NCBI GenBank assembly: GCA_003153505.1
Contig: PLZA01000014.1
Span: 75,687 to 139,686 of the forward strand
Reading direction: 5' to 3'
Length of the DNA stretch: 64,000 bases
DNA from: Candidatus Dormiibacterota bacterium
GTDB lineage: Bacteria > Chloroflexota > Dormibacteria > Aeolococcales > Aeolococcaceae
A program made the position numbers and the translations under genes. The notes under the pieces were generated by a model. It did not search any database, was not told the origin of the DNA, and saw nothing but the letters and a program-made list of their open reading frames with translations. Position 1 is the first letter of the stretch; each line of letters opens with the position of its first letter. Shown in pieces: positions 7,824-16,270 of the stretch.

Positions 7824-8432
7824 ATGCAACGGACATCGCCTCACAAACGAGAGGGCTTTGAAGTCAGCTCATCCTTCATAGGAGAGTTCAAGAGCGGCGA
7901 CAACATCGTCTACAACCTCGCCATTCTGGAAGCCCTCTACGACGCGTACGACAGCATCACGCCGCACAGACGAGCCTTCCTCACCAAGCCCATCGTCTTC
8001 CAGATAGCCTGTGTCGTCGAAGCTGTGCTGGTGGATCTGGCGCTCAGGATCCTCCAGCACACCAGAGAAGGCGTGGACAGTCTCCCGCCTTCGAAGCTCG
8101 CAGCCATTCGCAGGAAGGTCGAGCGATCCCAGGAGCACCTTGGCTTTCGGCGGGTCATCTCGATCTTCGAGGAGTTCAACCTCTTCAACGAGGACCCTTC
8201 CTTCTACTCGCGGCTCGTCGAGCTGTCCAAGCTCCGTAACCGCGTCCACATCAGCAACCGGAAGCGCATGGAGCCGCTCAATGAGGGGCAGCTCTTCCGA
8301 GGTGCCGCCAAATTGGAGGCGGAGAAGCTCTGCGAGGAGCTGGTTAGGAAGTTTGCGAAGGACTTCTCCAGAGGACGCTACTTCACGTACGTCGAGCCGC
8401 TCGGGTTCCCGTGGGACGCTCATTGCGACTGA
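7824..8432 (+). CDS. HEPN-like protein of unknown function (full-length copy)
   Basis: A 202-residue, mostly helical soluble protein. ATG 7824 is chosen for the GAGGGA ribosome binding site 7 bp upstream; the frame is open further 5' but overlaps the preceding gene. The central helix FLTKPIVFQIACVVEAVLVD and the motif KLRNRVHISN (Arg-Asn followed by His) recall HEPN and DUF4145-like helical proteins, which are often RNases or accessory parts of defence systems. A second, truncated copy with about 80% identical residues lies at 9609-10118, beyond a protease gene. The function is unknown and the HEPN link is only a pattern-level suggestion. Confidence 0.6.
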   Translation: MQRTSPHKREGFEVSSSFIGEFKSGDNIVYNLAILEALYDAYDSITPHRRAFLTKPIVFQIACVVEAVLVDLALRILQHTREGVDSLPPSKLAAIRRKVERSQEHLGFRRVISIFEEFNLFNEDPSFYSRLVELSKLRNRVHISNRKRMEPLNEGQLFRGAAKLEAEKLCEELVRKFAKDFSRGRYFTYVEPLGFPWDAHCD

Positions 8433-8523
8433 CCTGGATTAGAGTCCGCGCGCGCCGCGATCCTTGGTGAGAATTGACTGCCACGACCCCGAGGCCAAAC
8501 ACCGGCTCGTGTGGCGGCGGTGC

Positions 8524-9294
8524 ATGATTGATGGACAAATGGTAGAAATCAAACGAGAGAGCATTCAATCCCTGCTCCTACAGCCGCGAGTCGGTACCAC
8601 TATCCTCGGGAGCGCTACTGGGTTCGTTGTCAGTAGGAGCGATAGACACTATCTGATCACAAATCGTCACGTAGTTCGTGGGCGTCACAACGACACTGAT
8701 GAGTTCCTGCACCCATCTGGTGCTGTTCCTGACAACGTGATCATTTGGCACAATAGTCGCGGCAAGCTTGGCACTTGGCTTCCCAAAGAGGAGCGCCTCT
8801 TGGACGTGACGGGGCGGTCATTGTGGCTGGAGCACGCGGTCTATGGAGGCAGAGTCGATGTCGTGGCGCTCCCTCTTACAGACATAGATGACGCTTCACT
8901 CTACGCCTATGACCCGTGGAACCCTGGGCCGGCCATTGTTGTATCACCAAGTGATCTTGTGAGCATCATCGGCTTTCCATTTGGCCTCCTCGCCGGAGGT
9001 GCGTTCGGGATTTGGATCTCGGGTTTTGTTGCCTCCGAACCACAGATTCAGCTGAATGATCTTCCGTGCTTCCTGGTTGACAGCAGAACCCGCCCCGGAA
9101 GCTCCGGATCGCCAGTCATAGCCCATCGAACAGGCGGCGCGGTGTCCCTGGAGGGCGGAAACACGACTCTCGGCGGCGGACCAGTTACACGGTTTCTCGG
9201 CGTGTACTCAGGACGGCTTAATGAAGCCAGCGAACTCGGCTTCATTTGGAAAGTGACACTGGTTGCGGAAATCATCGAGAACGGTCGTCCATAA
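8524..9294 (+). CDS. Trypsin-like serine protease domain protein
   Basis: A protein of about 256 residues with a chymotrypsin-like fold. The triad is visible in order: His in ITNRHVVRG, Asp in VDVVALPL and Ser in RPGSSGSPVI. There is no signal peptide or PDZ domain, so it should act in the cytoplasm. The frame opens at 8464, but the first residues fit no domain; ATG 8524 or 8539 is more likely and neither has a strong ribosome binding site. Standalone trypsin-like domains next to HEPN-like or sensor proteins are common in defence islands, where the protease can be an effector. It sits between the two copies of the HEPN-like gene. A stress-protease role is the alternative. Confidence 0.75.
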   Translation: MIDGQMVEIKRESIQSLLLQPRVGTTILGSATGFVVSRSDRHYLITNRHVVRGRHNDTDEFLHPSGAVPDNVIIWHNSRGKLGTWLPKEERLLDVTGRSLWLEHAVYGGRVDVVALPLTDIDDASLYAYDPWNPGPAIVVSPSDLVSIIGFPFGLLAGGAFGIWISGFVASEPQIQLNDLPCFLVDSRTRPGSSGSPVIAHRTGGAVSLEGGNTTLGGGPVTRFLGVYSGRLNEASELGFIWKVTLVAEIIENGRP

Positions 9295-9375
9295 AATCAG
9301 CCGAATTGTCGGCTACCTTCATGAGATTGTGCACCACCGCACTGTACAGAGTGACACCGTTGTCGTTCAATCGGA

Positions 9376-9633
9376 CTAGGAACAATCTCGATGCTTCTCA
9401 CCAACGAAGATGTCAAACAATACAGTGCCATCACCTAGTGTGAATTCACCGCTCATCACTGACTCGCTTGCTTCGGCCACCGTCAGCCACGAGTGCTTCT
9501 TGCTCCAGCCGATCGACAGGGTCTCCACCTTTGGAAGAATGTCACTGAAGCGCTCGGCACTGTATCCGACCATCCAGTACTTGGCCAAATTCTGACAGTA
9601 GTCGGACCATTCTGGAAGCCCTCTACGATGCAT
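9376..9633 (-). CDS. Fragment of an unrecognised small protein
   Basis: An 85-residue frame whose middle and end look like real protein (YWMVGYSAERFSDILPKVE, then HSWLTVAEASESVM). Its first 11 residues are translated from the antisense strand of the truncated HEPN-like copy. The natural 5' end therefore seems to have been replaced at a junction near 9600. I do not recognise a family. It is probably a gene remnant left by the same rearrangement that truncated the neighbouring copy. Confidence 0.35.
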   Translation of the reverse strand: MHRRGLPEWSDYCQNLAKYWMVGYSAERFSDILPKVETLSIGWSKKHSWLTVAEASESVMSGEFTLGDGTVLFDIFVGEKHRDCS

Positions 9634-10118
9634 ATCATGGCCCTTCCATCAAGACGCGAAAGCTCCTCATCAAGCCGATCGTCTTCCAGATAGCCTGTGT
9701 CGTCGAGGCTGTGCTGGTGGATCTTGCTCTGCGGATCCTCCACCACACCCGAGAAGGCGTGGACAACGTTCCAGCCTCCACGCTCACCAAGGTTCGCACG
9801 AAGGTCGAGCGGTCCAAGGAGCACCTTGGCTTTCGCCGCGTGATATCCATCTTCGAGGAGTCGAATCTCTTCGACGAGGACCCCTCCTTCTACTCCCGCC
9901 TGGTCGAGCTATCCACCTTACGGAACAGGGTGCACATCAGCAACAGGAAGAAGATGGAACCGCTCAATGAAGGAGTGCTCTTCCGTAGCGGTGCCAAGGT
10001 AGAGGCAGAGAAGCTGTGCGAAGAACTCGTCAGGAAGTGTGCGAAGGACTTCTCTAGAGGCCGCTACTTCACATTCGTCGAACCGCTCCACTTTCCCTGG
10101 GATGCGCACTGCGACTGA
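9609..10118 (+). pseudogene. 5'-truncated copy of the HEPN-like gene
   Basis: From ILEALYDAY (9609) to the stop this encodes about 169 residues matching the C-terminal five sixths of the protein at 7824-8432, with the same ending FPWDAHCD. The first 33 residues of the full copy are missing. The frame runs upstream into unrelated sequence without a start codon or ribosome binding site. Differences are concentrated in two short segments and the rest is close to identical. This is a partial duplication or a recombination remnant. A GTG at 9711 could give a shorter product, but that would lack the first helices. Confidence 0.7.
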
Positions 10119-10231
10119 CGGTGGCGGGTTGTTTGTTTGTTTGTTGTGGTTGGTGTGTGATTATGTCGGTTCACGACAGGGTTCCAGACATTGGCCGCTT
10201 CATGTCCGTTTTAATCTGGCAAAATAGCTTC

Positions 10232-11263
10232 ATGGCTAATCATGTGGCGCGGACGCACCGCGGCGACCGTTCCGACCCCGCGAACACGTTGTCGGATCTG
10301 CTGGCCACCGCAGTAATCACGCCGCGGAACCGTTACGCACTCCGGAGGATTGTCGCAAGTGCCGGCATTAGTCCCACCGATCCGATGCGAGAGATCTCAC
10401 GCGAGCACTATGTCGAAGACTTCCTTGTCAACACTTCTATTCAGTGGGCGAAAGCCATAGCGACTCCGGGAGAGGGCGCGATGCGCCGGCAGATGGCCTG
10501 GGCCGCGTTGTTTAAGGACACGCTGCATAAATACGGCGTGCTCGTCCCGGCGGAACTGCATGTCCTTGTCAAGCAGGAAGCCTCCGATTTGTGGCAGAAG
10601 ATCGACGACACTCTGCGACCCCTGCAAGAGAGTCGGCTCCGAGCGCAAAAAGAGGCGTCACGGCAGGAAGCAGAGGCACAGCACGCAGCAAACGACTTCA
10701 TACTCGAGTACCCTCTGGAACAAGACGGAAGCACGATGGCCGACATGCGCGACGGGTTTACATGGCGATACGACTTCGTGGAGCAGGTCGAACGGGCTCG
10801 CCAACGTGGTCTCGTGACTGTGGAGCCCGCTGATAGTAATTGGCCACCGGGTGGGGACACGGTGCGCCTCACCAAGGCCGGCCGCCAGCTCTTCCGTAAA
10901 CTGCACCCCGTCAAGATCCTTCGTGGACCATGCACGAAGCCACACTCGTTCCGGCCAGGGCAGTTCGGTTACTGGCCAGGGCATTCCGGCGCGTATGTCA
11001 AAACCCCTGGAGGTGCCTGGCAATGGGTTGAAGCTGCGGGCGGCTTTACCGCCGTCCTCGAAGCGTCATCCTCAGGCCGCGCCGCCTCAAGTCAACTTCG
11101 ACGAATGCAGGCACGCGTTCAGATCCTCCGTTACCAGACATACCCAGACAACACTCTTGCGGTCGTCGTCGCGAAAGGCCAGGTGAAAGCTACACTCCGT
11201 GGACTGCGTGCCGCGAAAGGGATTACGCACATCAAGCGAGCGGCGCTCGAATTACACGGCTGA
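10232..11263 (+). CDS. Hypothetical protein
   Basis: A soluble protein of about 343 residues with no recognised family. The N-terminal third has helices (NTLSDLLATAV, YVEDFLVNTS). A long charged helix follows at about 135-165 (LRAQKEASRQEAEAQHAAND, coiled-coil-like). A possible winged-helix segment (RARQRGLVTVEP to VRLTKAGRQLF) is near 195-235, and the C-terminus is mixed alpha/beta. ATG 10232 is chosen over 10121 because the upstream residues are low-complexity Cys and Trp. No ribosome binding site is clear. It stands alone, with no gene on its strand closer than about 110 bp. Confidence 0.5.
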   Translation: MANHVARTHRGDRSDPANTLSDLLATAVITPRNRYALRRIVASAGISPTDPMREISREHYVEDFLVNTSIQWAKAIATPGEGAMRRQMAWAALFKDTLHKYGVLVPAELHVLVKQEASDLWQKIDDTLRPLQESRLRAQKEASRQEAEAQHAANDFILEYPLEQDGSTMADMRDGFTWRYDFVEQVERARQRGLVTVEPADSNWPPGGDTVRLTKAGRQLFRKLHPVKILRGPCTKPHSFRPGQFGYWPGHSGAYVKTPGGAWQWVEAAGGFTAVLEASSSGRAASSQLRRMQARVQILRYQTYPDNTLAVVVAKGQVKATLRGLRAAKGITHIKRAALELHG

Positions 11264-11810
11264 CGCCAACACTCGTAAAGATCCAACGGAGGAGCCTTAG
11301 CTTGTGCGGCAGCCCTCCTGTGGCCGACCCCCACACTTAGCTTAAGGCTAAGACTTCAATCTGACAGGGCTCGGACACCAAGCCATCACAATTCCCTGGA
11401 GTGCAAATATTACTCCACAGAACTACGCTGGAACATATACCTCCCCGTGGACTTTGTCACTCGTGAGCGGCCCTTAGGGCGCAGTCGCCACTGTCACCCG
11501 AGGTATGCCCTACCTTGAGCTGATCCACAACTTCGACTCGGTGAAAAGTCAAGGGGTAGACTGACAGAATGACTTCGTTCACGAAGCCCCGGTCTACGAC
11601 AGGCCGACTCCGGACTGAGGTGACCCCAAATAGCCTATGTAGGAGGGGGAGAAAGGAAAACACAAAAGGAGGTGTTTGTATTGCGTGTCATGTGCGTAGA
11701 AATAAGCTATACCCAACAACGCTCATGTCTCCTTGGAGTTTGATTCTGTTGCTGCGGTTAAGGCAGGATGTCCGCTCTATGTCCGTCTGGCTTGGCGCAT
11801 AGTAATCATC
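11264..11810. other. Non-coding gap with one hairpin
   Basis: There is no credible gene in 547 bp. A 6-bp hairpin CTTAGC/GCTAAG with a 5-nt loop lies at 11336-11352, about 75 bp after the preceding stop, and could end transcription although no T-run follows. The rest is mixed sequence with no recognised repeat or RNA. Confidence 0.45.
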
Positions 11811-12338
11811 ATGGGTACGACAAGCAAGAGAACCAACCAGTTACCAGTCGAAGTCTTGGCGATTATCCGCTTGGGCTCTGCGAAGCAAAAGATTCAGTAC
11901 CTAATGGAGCCAGGCATTCAAGACGTGAGCAGGCTTGCTTTCAAAGACGACGCTGATGCCGGGGTCCGAGGAGCAGCAGTCCGCGACGCGCAGTCTGATG
12001 CGACCCGCCTAGCCTTCAAAGACGACACCGATTCCTGGGTGCGTAGAGCAGCAGTCCGAGGAGCGAAGTCCGATGCGACCCGCCTGGCTTTCAAAGATGA
12101 TGTCGATTTTTGGGTGCGTGGTACGGCAGTCAGTGGAGCGAAGTCCGATGCGACCCGCCTGGCCTTCATAGACGACGCCCACGACGGGGTGCGTGCAGAA
12201 GCAGTCCGCGGAATGCAATCAATCGCCGCCCTGCAACTTGCTCTCGAACGCGTGAAGGACCCGTATACGAAAGCAGCCATCCAGGTTCGGATGAACGTGG
12301 TCGGCGAAACCGAGGCACCGCAGAAGTCCGTTGCATAA
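11811..12338 (+). CDS. HEAT/armadillo-like tandem-repeat protein
   Basis: A 175-residue protein dominated by about four 26-residue units of the form SDATRLAFKDD, three variable residues, then VRRAAVRGA. Each unit has two helices ending in VRxxAV, the mark of HEAT/PBS-lyase-like repeats, which build curved scaffolds for protein or nucleic-acid binding. At the DNA level the units repeat every 78 bp from about 11928 to 12200 and are nearly identical, so the array is recently amplified. ATG 11811 is chosen at the start of a plausible N-terminus; no strong ribosome binding site is seen. The binding partner is unknown. Confidence 0.6.
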   Translation: MGTTSKRTNQLPVEVLAIIRLGSAKQKIQYLMEPGIQDVSRLAFKDDADAGVRGAAVRDAQSDATRLAFKDDTDSWVRRAAVRGAKSDATRLAFKDDVDFWVRGTAVSGAKSDATRLAFIDDAHDGVRAEAVRGMQSIAALQLALERVKDPYTKAAIQVRMNVVGETEAPQKSVA

Positions 12339-12534
12339 GTGGTGAGGACAATGTTGCAACGAAAGTCCACTTGTATGTCGCGGTAGCGTATACCCTGCGT
12401 ATACCCCAGAGTGACGTAACGGGCTGGCGCGTGTCGAAGGTGTAGAGCCTCATCGGATTCACGTCTCGGCGCATGCTTTAGACCCTAATGTGACATGTGC
12501 AGCACACGGCGCTGGGGTCACCAGCACTGGGACA

Positions 12535-12996
12535 CTAAGGGCAGCCCCGGCACAGCACCATATTCGGTGCCTGTCGGTTGTCCACGATGATACGGAACAG
12601 CTCAGCAGGGATTCCCGTGTACTGGACCGGGAGCGGTCGTAGATGTCGAAGGTGGGGCTGATACAGGACGTGTGACATCCGCATGGTGTGGAAGGCGTAG
12701 ACGGAGATGCCTGGATGGCCCAGGAGATCGGCCAGTGGTTCCCTGTGCGGCCCGTGCTCGGGGTCGTACCAGAGGAGCCCCAGGTGATCCACGAGCCGGT
12801 CCAGGTCGCCGGGCCCAGGTGCCTCGATGAATCGAAGCCATTCGTCAGTGCCGGGTGTCCAGCCCATCAATTCGGAGAAGGCGTCTCGCATGCACCACAG
12901 GTCGCCGGGCAGCTGTCGAATCGCCGGGTCGATGTCCCGCTCCGACCAGGCGAAACCGACCATCGTCGGCTCATCGAAGGTGTCACCGTCGCTCAT
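12535..12996 (-). CDS. Hypothetical protein coupled to the resolvase
   Basis: A 153-residue acidic soluble protein starting 2 bp after the resolvase stop codon, so the two form an operon. The sequence is rich in Trp, Asp and His (WCMRDAFSELMGWTPGTDEW; YAFHTMRMSHVLYQPHLRH). I do not recognise the family and see no catalytic motif that can be named safely. The tight coupling suggests either a partner of recombination or a passenger carried with the resolvase. Confidence 0.55.
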   Translation of the reverse strand: MSDGDTFDEPTMVGFAWSERDIDPAIRQLPGDLWCMRDAFSELMGWTPGTDEWLRFIEAPGPGDLDRLVDHLGLLWYDPEHGPHREPLADLLGHPGISVYAFHTMRMSHVLYQPHLRHLRPLPVQYTGIPAELFRIIVDNRQAPNMVLCRGCP

Positions 12997-12998
12997 TC

Positions 12999-13556
12999 TC
13001 AGTCCCGATCACCCGCTGGTATCCAGCGGTACATCGTAGCGACAGACACCCCAAGGTTAGAGGCAACCTCACGAGGAGGAGTGCCATACGCGAGGAGCCT
13101 CCTGGCCGCCGCCACTTTGCTGTCCGTCATCAGACGTTTGCGACCACCGACCCGTCCAAGCTTCCGTGCTGTTGCCAACCCGGCCCGTGTGCGCTCCACC
13201 GCTAGTTCCTGCTCCATTTCGGCAAGGCTCGCCATTACATGGAAGAAGAAGCGACCTGCAGGAGTGCTCGTGTCTATCGAGTCGGTGAGGCTGACGAAGT
13301 GGATTCCCTCAGCGTCGAACCCGCTGACGAGATCCACGAGCTGCTTGACGGTACGACCCAGGCGGTCGAGCTTCCAGACGACGAGCGTGTCATCCCTTCT
13401 CAACTTGTCGAGCGCTCTCTCAAGCCCTGGACGGTTCGCGACTCTTCCGCTGGCCGTGTCCTCGAACACTTCGTCGCATCCTGAGCCTGTCAGCGCCTCG
13501 CGCTGAACGTCCAGACGTTGGTCCTGGGTCGAGACACGGGCATAGCCGATGCGCAC
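12999..13556 (-). CDS. Serine recombinase (resolvase/invertase family)
   Basis: A 185-residue site-specific recombinase. The N-terminus MRIGYARVSTQDQ carries the catalytic Ser (Tyr-Ala-Arg-Val-Ser). The other active-site arginines are in VWKLDRLGRT near residues 61-70. The long E helix follows (FFFHVMASLAEMEQELAVER), and a C-terminal helix-turn-helix ends the protein (ATMYRWIP). Length and layout match Tn3-type resolvases and Gin/Hin invertases. No transposase lies nearby, so the likely job is dimer resolution for the element or inversion of a local segment. An imperfect inverted repeat directly upstream (13562-13599) may be its site or operator. Confidence 0.9.
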   Translation of the reverse strand: MRIGYARVSTQDQRLDVQREALTGSGCDEVFEDTASGRVANRPGLERALDKLRRDDTLVVWKLDRLGRTVKQLVDLVSGFDAEGIHFVSLTDSIDTSTPAGRFFFHVMASLAEMEQELAVERTRAGLATARKLGRVGGRKRLMTDSKVAAARRLLAYGTPPREVASNLGVSVATMYRWIPAGDRD

Positions 13557-13561
13557 TGCTT

Positions 13562-13599
13562 TCTCTCCATGAGCCCGGTTCTCGGAACTCGTGGAGAGA
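13562..13599. repeat. Imperfect inverted repeat upstream of the resolvase
   Basis: TCTCTCCATGAG (13562-13573) pairs at 11 of 12 positions with CTCGTGGAGAGA (13588-13599) across a 14-bp spacer. It lies 5 bp upstream of the resolvase start codon, where resolvase crossover sites or self-repression operators are usually found. No T-run is present. Confidence 0.5.
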
Positions 13600-13763
13600 C
13601 GGACGTATTGAGAAAAGCATACGAGAATGGTTTATGAGAATGCACGCTGAACTCGAAGAACGGTCGGACGGCATATAGCTCTTTCCATTCTTGATAACCG
13701 ACCTTTGTGAGAACGTCCGGAAGGATAATGGAGATCGCTCCGTCGTAGACTAGGAGCATGCAT

Positions 13764-14063
13764 GTGGAACACGGAAAGGTAGCGGGGCCTCTCACGATCA
13801 CCTACGACTACGAGATGCACGGGATAGTCGAGGGCAACGCAATCGTTGCGCGAGGTGGCTTTCTTCATCTGTTTGGCATAGTCACTGGCGACCTCGTGGT
13901 ACAGAAGGGCGCTAGTGCGGATGTGCGAGGCACGGTCTCTCAAAATCTGTTCAATGCCGGGAATCTGGAAGTCCACGGAATAGTGGTGGGTCGATTGACA
14001 TCGACCCCTAAAGCATCAACCACGATTGCGCCGGGTGCAGTGATTACTGGTCGGACCCACTGA
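13764..14063 (+). CDS. Bactofilin-like beta-helix protein
   Basis: A small protein of about 99 residues with short repeating strands of the form GIVEGNAIVARGG, GIVTGDLVV, GIVVGRLT, the pattern of bactofilin/polymer-forming beta-solenoids. GTG 13764 is preferred to ATG 13758 because the AGGAG ribosome binding site (13752-13756) is only 1 bp from the ATG but 7 bp from the GTG. Bactofilins form membrane-associated filaments; a 100-residue version is at the short end. It is divergent from the resolvase. The role in the element is unknown. Confidence 0.55.
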   Translation: MEHGKVAGPLTITYDYEMHGIVEGNAIVARGGFLHLFGIVTGDLVVQKGASADVRGTVSQNLFNAGNLEVHGIVVGRLTSTPKASTTIAPGAVITGRTH

Positions 14064-14465
14064 GGGCGTAGCTCGATCCGCTACCCGGTTGACTGCGTCA
14101 GCTCTTGAGGCGGTTCAGCGTTGACAGCCGCGACCCGTAGGGCCCGGCGGCACCTTCTCCTGATCACCTTATCTCCCGCGTCAGCGTTAAACCAGAGGCG
14201 ATGGATCCATGACGTCCTTCTCCTATTGACGTAGCGATCCACCAGGCTGCCTGCACCCATCCTCTCGTGACAGTGGCGAGAAGCACGACTCGTCGGAGCG
14301 GTGGCGTCACAGGGTCCAGGTAGCTTTCTCTGCCACCGACTGACGTTGGTGAATCCCTTCCTGATTGTCAGCTTGGGCTGTTCCGGGTTGAGCTGGTGTG
14401 CGGTCCCTCGCCCCTGCCATGGGGCCTCTGCGCTGTTATCACCCTGCCATAGCTTCGCCCTACGA
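14064..14465. other. Non-coding lead-in to the ardC repeat
   Basis: There is no supported gene in about 400 bp. The stretch has one copy of the short motif TCCGCTAC (14077-14084), which recurs elsewhere in the element, and ends in the 49-nt repeat upstream of the antirestriction gene. Open frames here are GC-biased shadows. Confidence 0.45.
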
Positions 14466-14514
14466 GCTGCAAGCCCTGAAGTGCACTCGCTGCGCTCGGG
14501 GCTGTTCCGCTCGG
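14466..14514 (+). promoter_or_regulatory. 49-nt identical repeat upstream of ardC (candidate single-strand promoter)
   Basis: This 49-nt block is identical to the one at 17974-18022 upstream of ssb. In both places it ends 53-56 nt before the start codon of a gene typical of conjugative leading regions. It contains the palindrome AGTGCACT flanked by GCCC and GGGC, so it can fold as single-stranded DNA or RNA. In known conjugative plasmids, folded single-strand promoters (Frpo, ssi) drive ssb and antirestriction genes just after entry. A role of that kind is inferred. Confidence 0.6.
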
Positions 14515-14570
14515 TCTCCCTCTGGCCCTTCGGGTGCATCGCATTCAGCACCACATGGAGGAACTCAGAA

Positions 14571-15386
14571 ATGACCGCAAACAACAATCACCCGGAACTT
14601 ATTGCCCAACTGACAGAAGGGATCAGCAATCTCACATCATCCGAGGAATGGCAGCACTACCTCGACTTCCAGAGCCGCTTTCACCGCTACAGCTTTGGGA
14701 ACGTGCTTCTCATCGCTGCCCAGTGCCACGAGGCAAGTCGGGTTGCAGGCTTCAACGCCTGGCGGAAGCTCAATCGCTTCGTCCGCAAAGGAGAGAAGGC
14801 CATCTGGATTCTCGCCCCAATGATCTACAAGAACGCCGACGCTGGAGATGGCGAAGACGATCGGGTGATCCGAGGCTTCAAGTTCGTGCCCGTGTTCGAC
14901 CTGGCACAGACCGACGGCGAAGAGCTACCAAGCATCTGCAACCGGCTCGACGGTGACGATCCCGCAGGGCACTACGCCCAACTCCTCACGGTCGCTCAGT
15001 CCATCGGCTTCAGTGTCGAGGACCACGAGTTCGCCGGCAGCACGAACGGCGACTGCTCCCACGCCGAGCACCGCATCCGGGTCGAGACGACCAACTCACC
15101 CGCACAGCGAGTGAAGACGCTCGCACACGAGCTGGCTCACGCACTGCTCCACGAGACCTTTGACAACCGAGCGCTTGCTGAGCTGGAAGCAGAGTCCACG
15201 GCATACGTTGTCTGCCAGGCGCTTGGAATCGACTCGAGCGATTACTCCTTCGGGTACGTTGCAACCTGGGCCGGAGACGGCGATCAAGCGATTGCCGGGA
15301 TCAAGGCATCTGGCGAGCGCATCCAGAAGTCAGCGGCAACCATCCTGCGGGCCTTCGAGCCCGCAGCCTCGGAGGAGGCAGCGTAG
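14571..15386 (+). CDS. ardC: ArdC-like antirestriction protein (DUF1738 plus zincin)
   Basis: A 271-residue protein with two domains. The N-terminal region (about 1-125; SSEEWQHYLDFQSRFHRYSF, then VLLIAAQ, GFNAWRKLNR, VRKGEKAIWIL) matches the single-stranded-DNA-binding DUF1738 domain of ArdC/LtrC/TraC proteins. The C-terminal domain has the zinc motif HELAH near residue 186 with downstream glutamates (ALAELEAESTAYVV), as in ImmA/IrrE-like metallopeptidases. ArdC proteins protect incoming plasmid DNA from restriction during conjugation. The start is set by GGAGGA before ATG 14571; the frame runs far upstream through the 49-nt repeat but only by chance. Presence together with ssb marks a leading region. 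Confidence 0.85.
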   Translation: MTANNNHPELIAQLTEGISNLTSSEEWQHYLDFQSRFHRYSFGNVLLIAAQCHEASRVAGFNAWRKLNRFVRKGEKAIWILAPMIYKNADAGDGEDDRVIRGFKFVPVFDLAQTDGEELPSICNRLDGDDPAGHYAQLLTVAQSIGFSVEDHEFAGSTNGDCSHAEHRIRVETTNSPAQRVKTLAHELAHALLHETFDNRALAELEAESTAYVVCQALGIDSSDYSFGYVATWAGDGDQAIAGIKASGERIQKSAATILRAFEPAASEEAA

Positions 15387-15635
15387 GTCGTCCCTCCCTT
15401 TCGTCCGCTACCAGTCCTCGGCTGGAACGGCGATGTGGCTCCGTTTCCGCCATTGCTGGCCACAACCGTTTGCAACCGAGAGTATGATCAAAGAACAGGG
15501 TATGTGAGTACTCCTGTGTTTGGATGGAACTAATCCCGCGATCGTGGGTTCATTTGATGTGTTGGAGTATGACTGGCAGTGCTGGCGCATCCACTTCATC
15601 TGGCCCTGTCGCAGAATTTACGGAGTCATGGAACA
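15387..15635. other. Short non-coding gap with a recurring motif
   Basis: It contains TCCGCTACCAGTCCTCGG (from 15404), nearly the same as TCCGCTACAAGTCCTTGG at 17115, and no supported gene. Confidence 0.4.
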
Positions 15636-16177
15636 ATGCAATACCAGCAGCCGCCAGGATATTGGCAGGCATCTGATGGCAACTGGTATCCACCTCAGCA
15701 TCAATCTCTTCCACCGAAGGGCACATCGCTATCAAGCGTACAAAAGGCTTGGATAGGTGTGGGCAGTGGTTGCGGAGGACTCTTGCTACTGTTGATCATT
15801 GGTACGGCCTTCGCAGGCGGCTACAATAACTCGTCTAGCTTCGATCGAACTCTTCAACTGCTACGTCGGTTCCAGATAGCACTTTAGCTCCTGCTGCAAA
15901 GGCAACCGCAACGCCAACACCGACACCAACTCTAAAGCCGAAGCCGACCCCAAGACCCCAACTGTCCTTCTCTACCTTCAAGGAGCTTCAGTCCGGGATG
16001 ACTTTGCAGCAGGTGGAGGCGCTCATCGGACCCGGCACGCTGAGTACTCAATCCAACATCGACGGGTTCGACGACACGCTGTACATGTGGTACGCCCCAG
16101 GAGACCAAGGGGATGCCACAGTCGAATTCCAAAATAACAGCCTCATCGTCAAGTCTCAGTTTGGACTGAGCGGCTGA
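15636..16177 (+). pseudogene. Frameshifted membrane-anchored DUF3862/SmpA-like protein
   Basis: The first part (from ATG 15636) has a WYPP-type motif (GYWQASDGNWYPP) and one membrane segment near residues 40-60 (GSGCGGLLLLLIIGTAFAGG). It then runs off into a stop at 15885-15887. In the +2 frame, open from 15839, comes a Thr/Pro linker (ATATPTPTPTLKPKP) and a domain starting LSFSTFKELQSGMTLQQVE and ending TVEFQNNSLIVKSQFGLSG. That is the DUF3862/SmpA-OmlA-like fold found in small lipoproteins and anchored proteins. The two parts make one sensible protein if a base is missing or added between about 15839 and 15848. Either the gene is broken or there is a sequencing error. Confidence 0.65.
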
Positions 16178-16270
16178 TTGCATATCGTTAGCGGCTTCTC
16201 CACTCGCCGTGTGAAGTTGGTCGCTAAAGGTTCACGATTGGGTAAGTCGATAAACACCGGAGGAACAGCA

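Noticed and set aside
11928..12200. CRISPR-like periodic repeats
   Set aside because: The 78-bp units are in frame and encode HEAT-like helices; there are no unique spacers.
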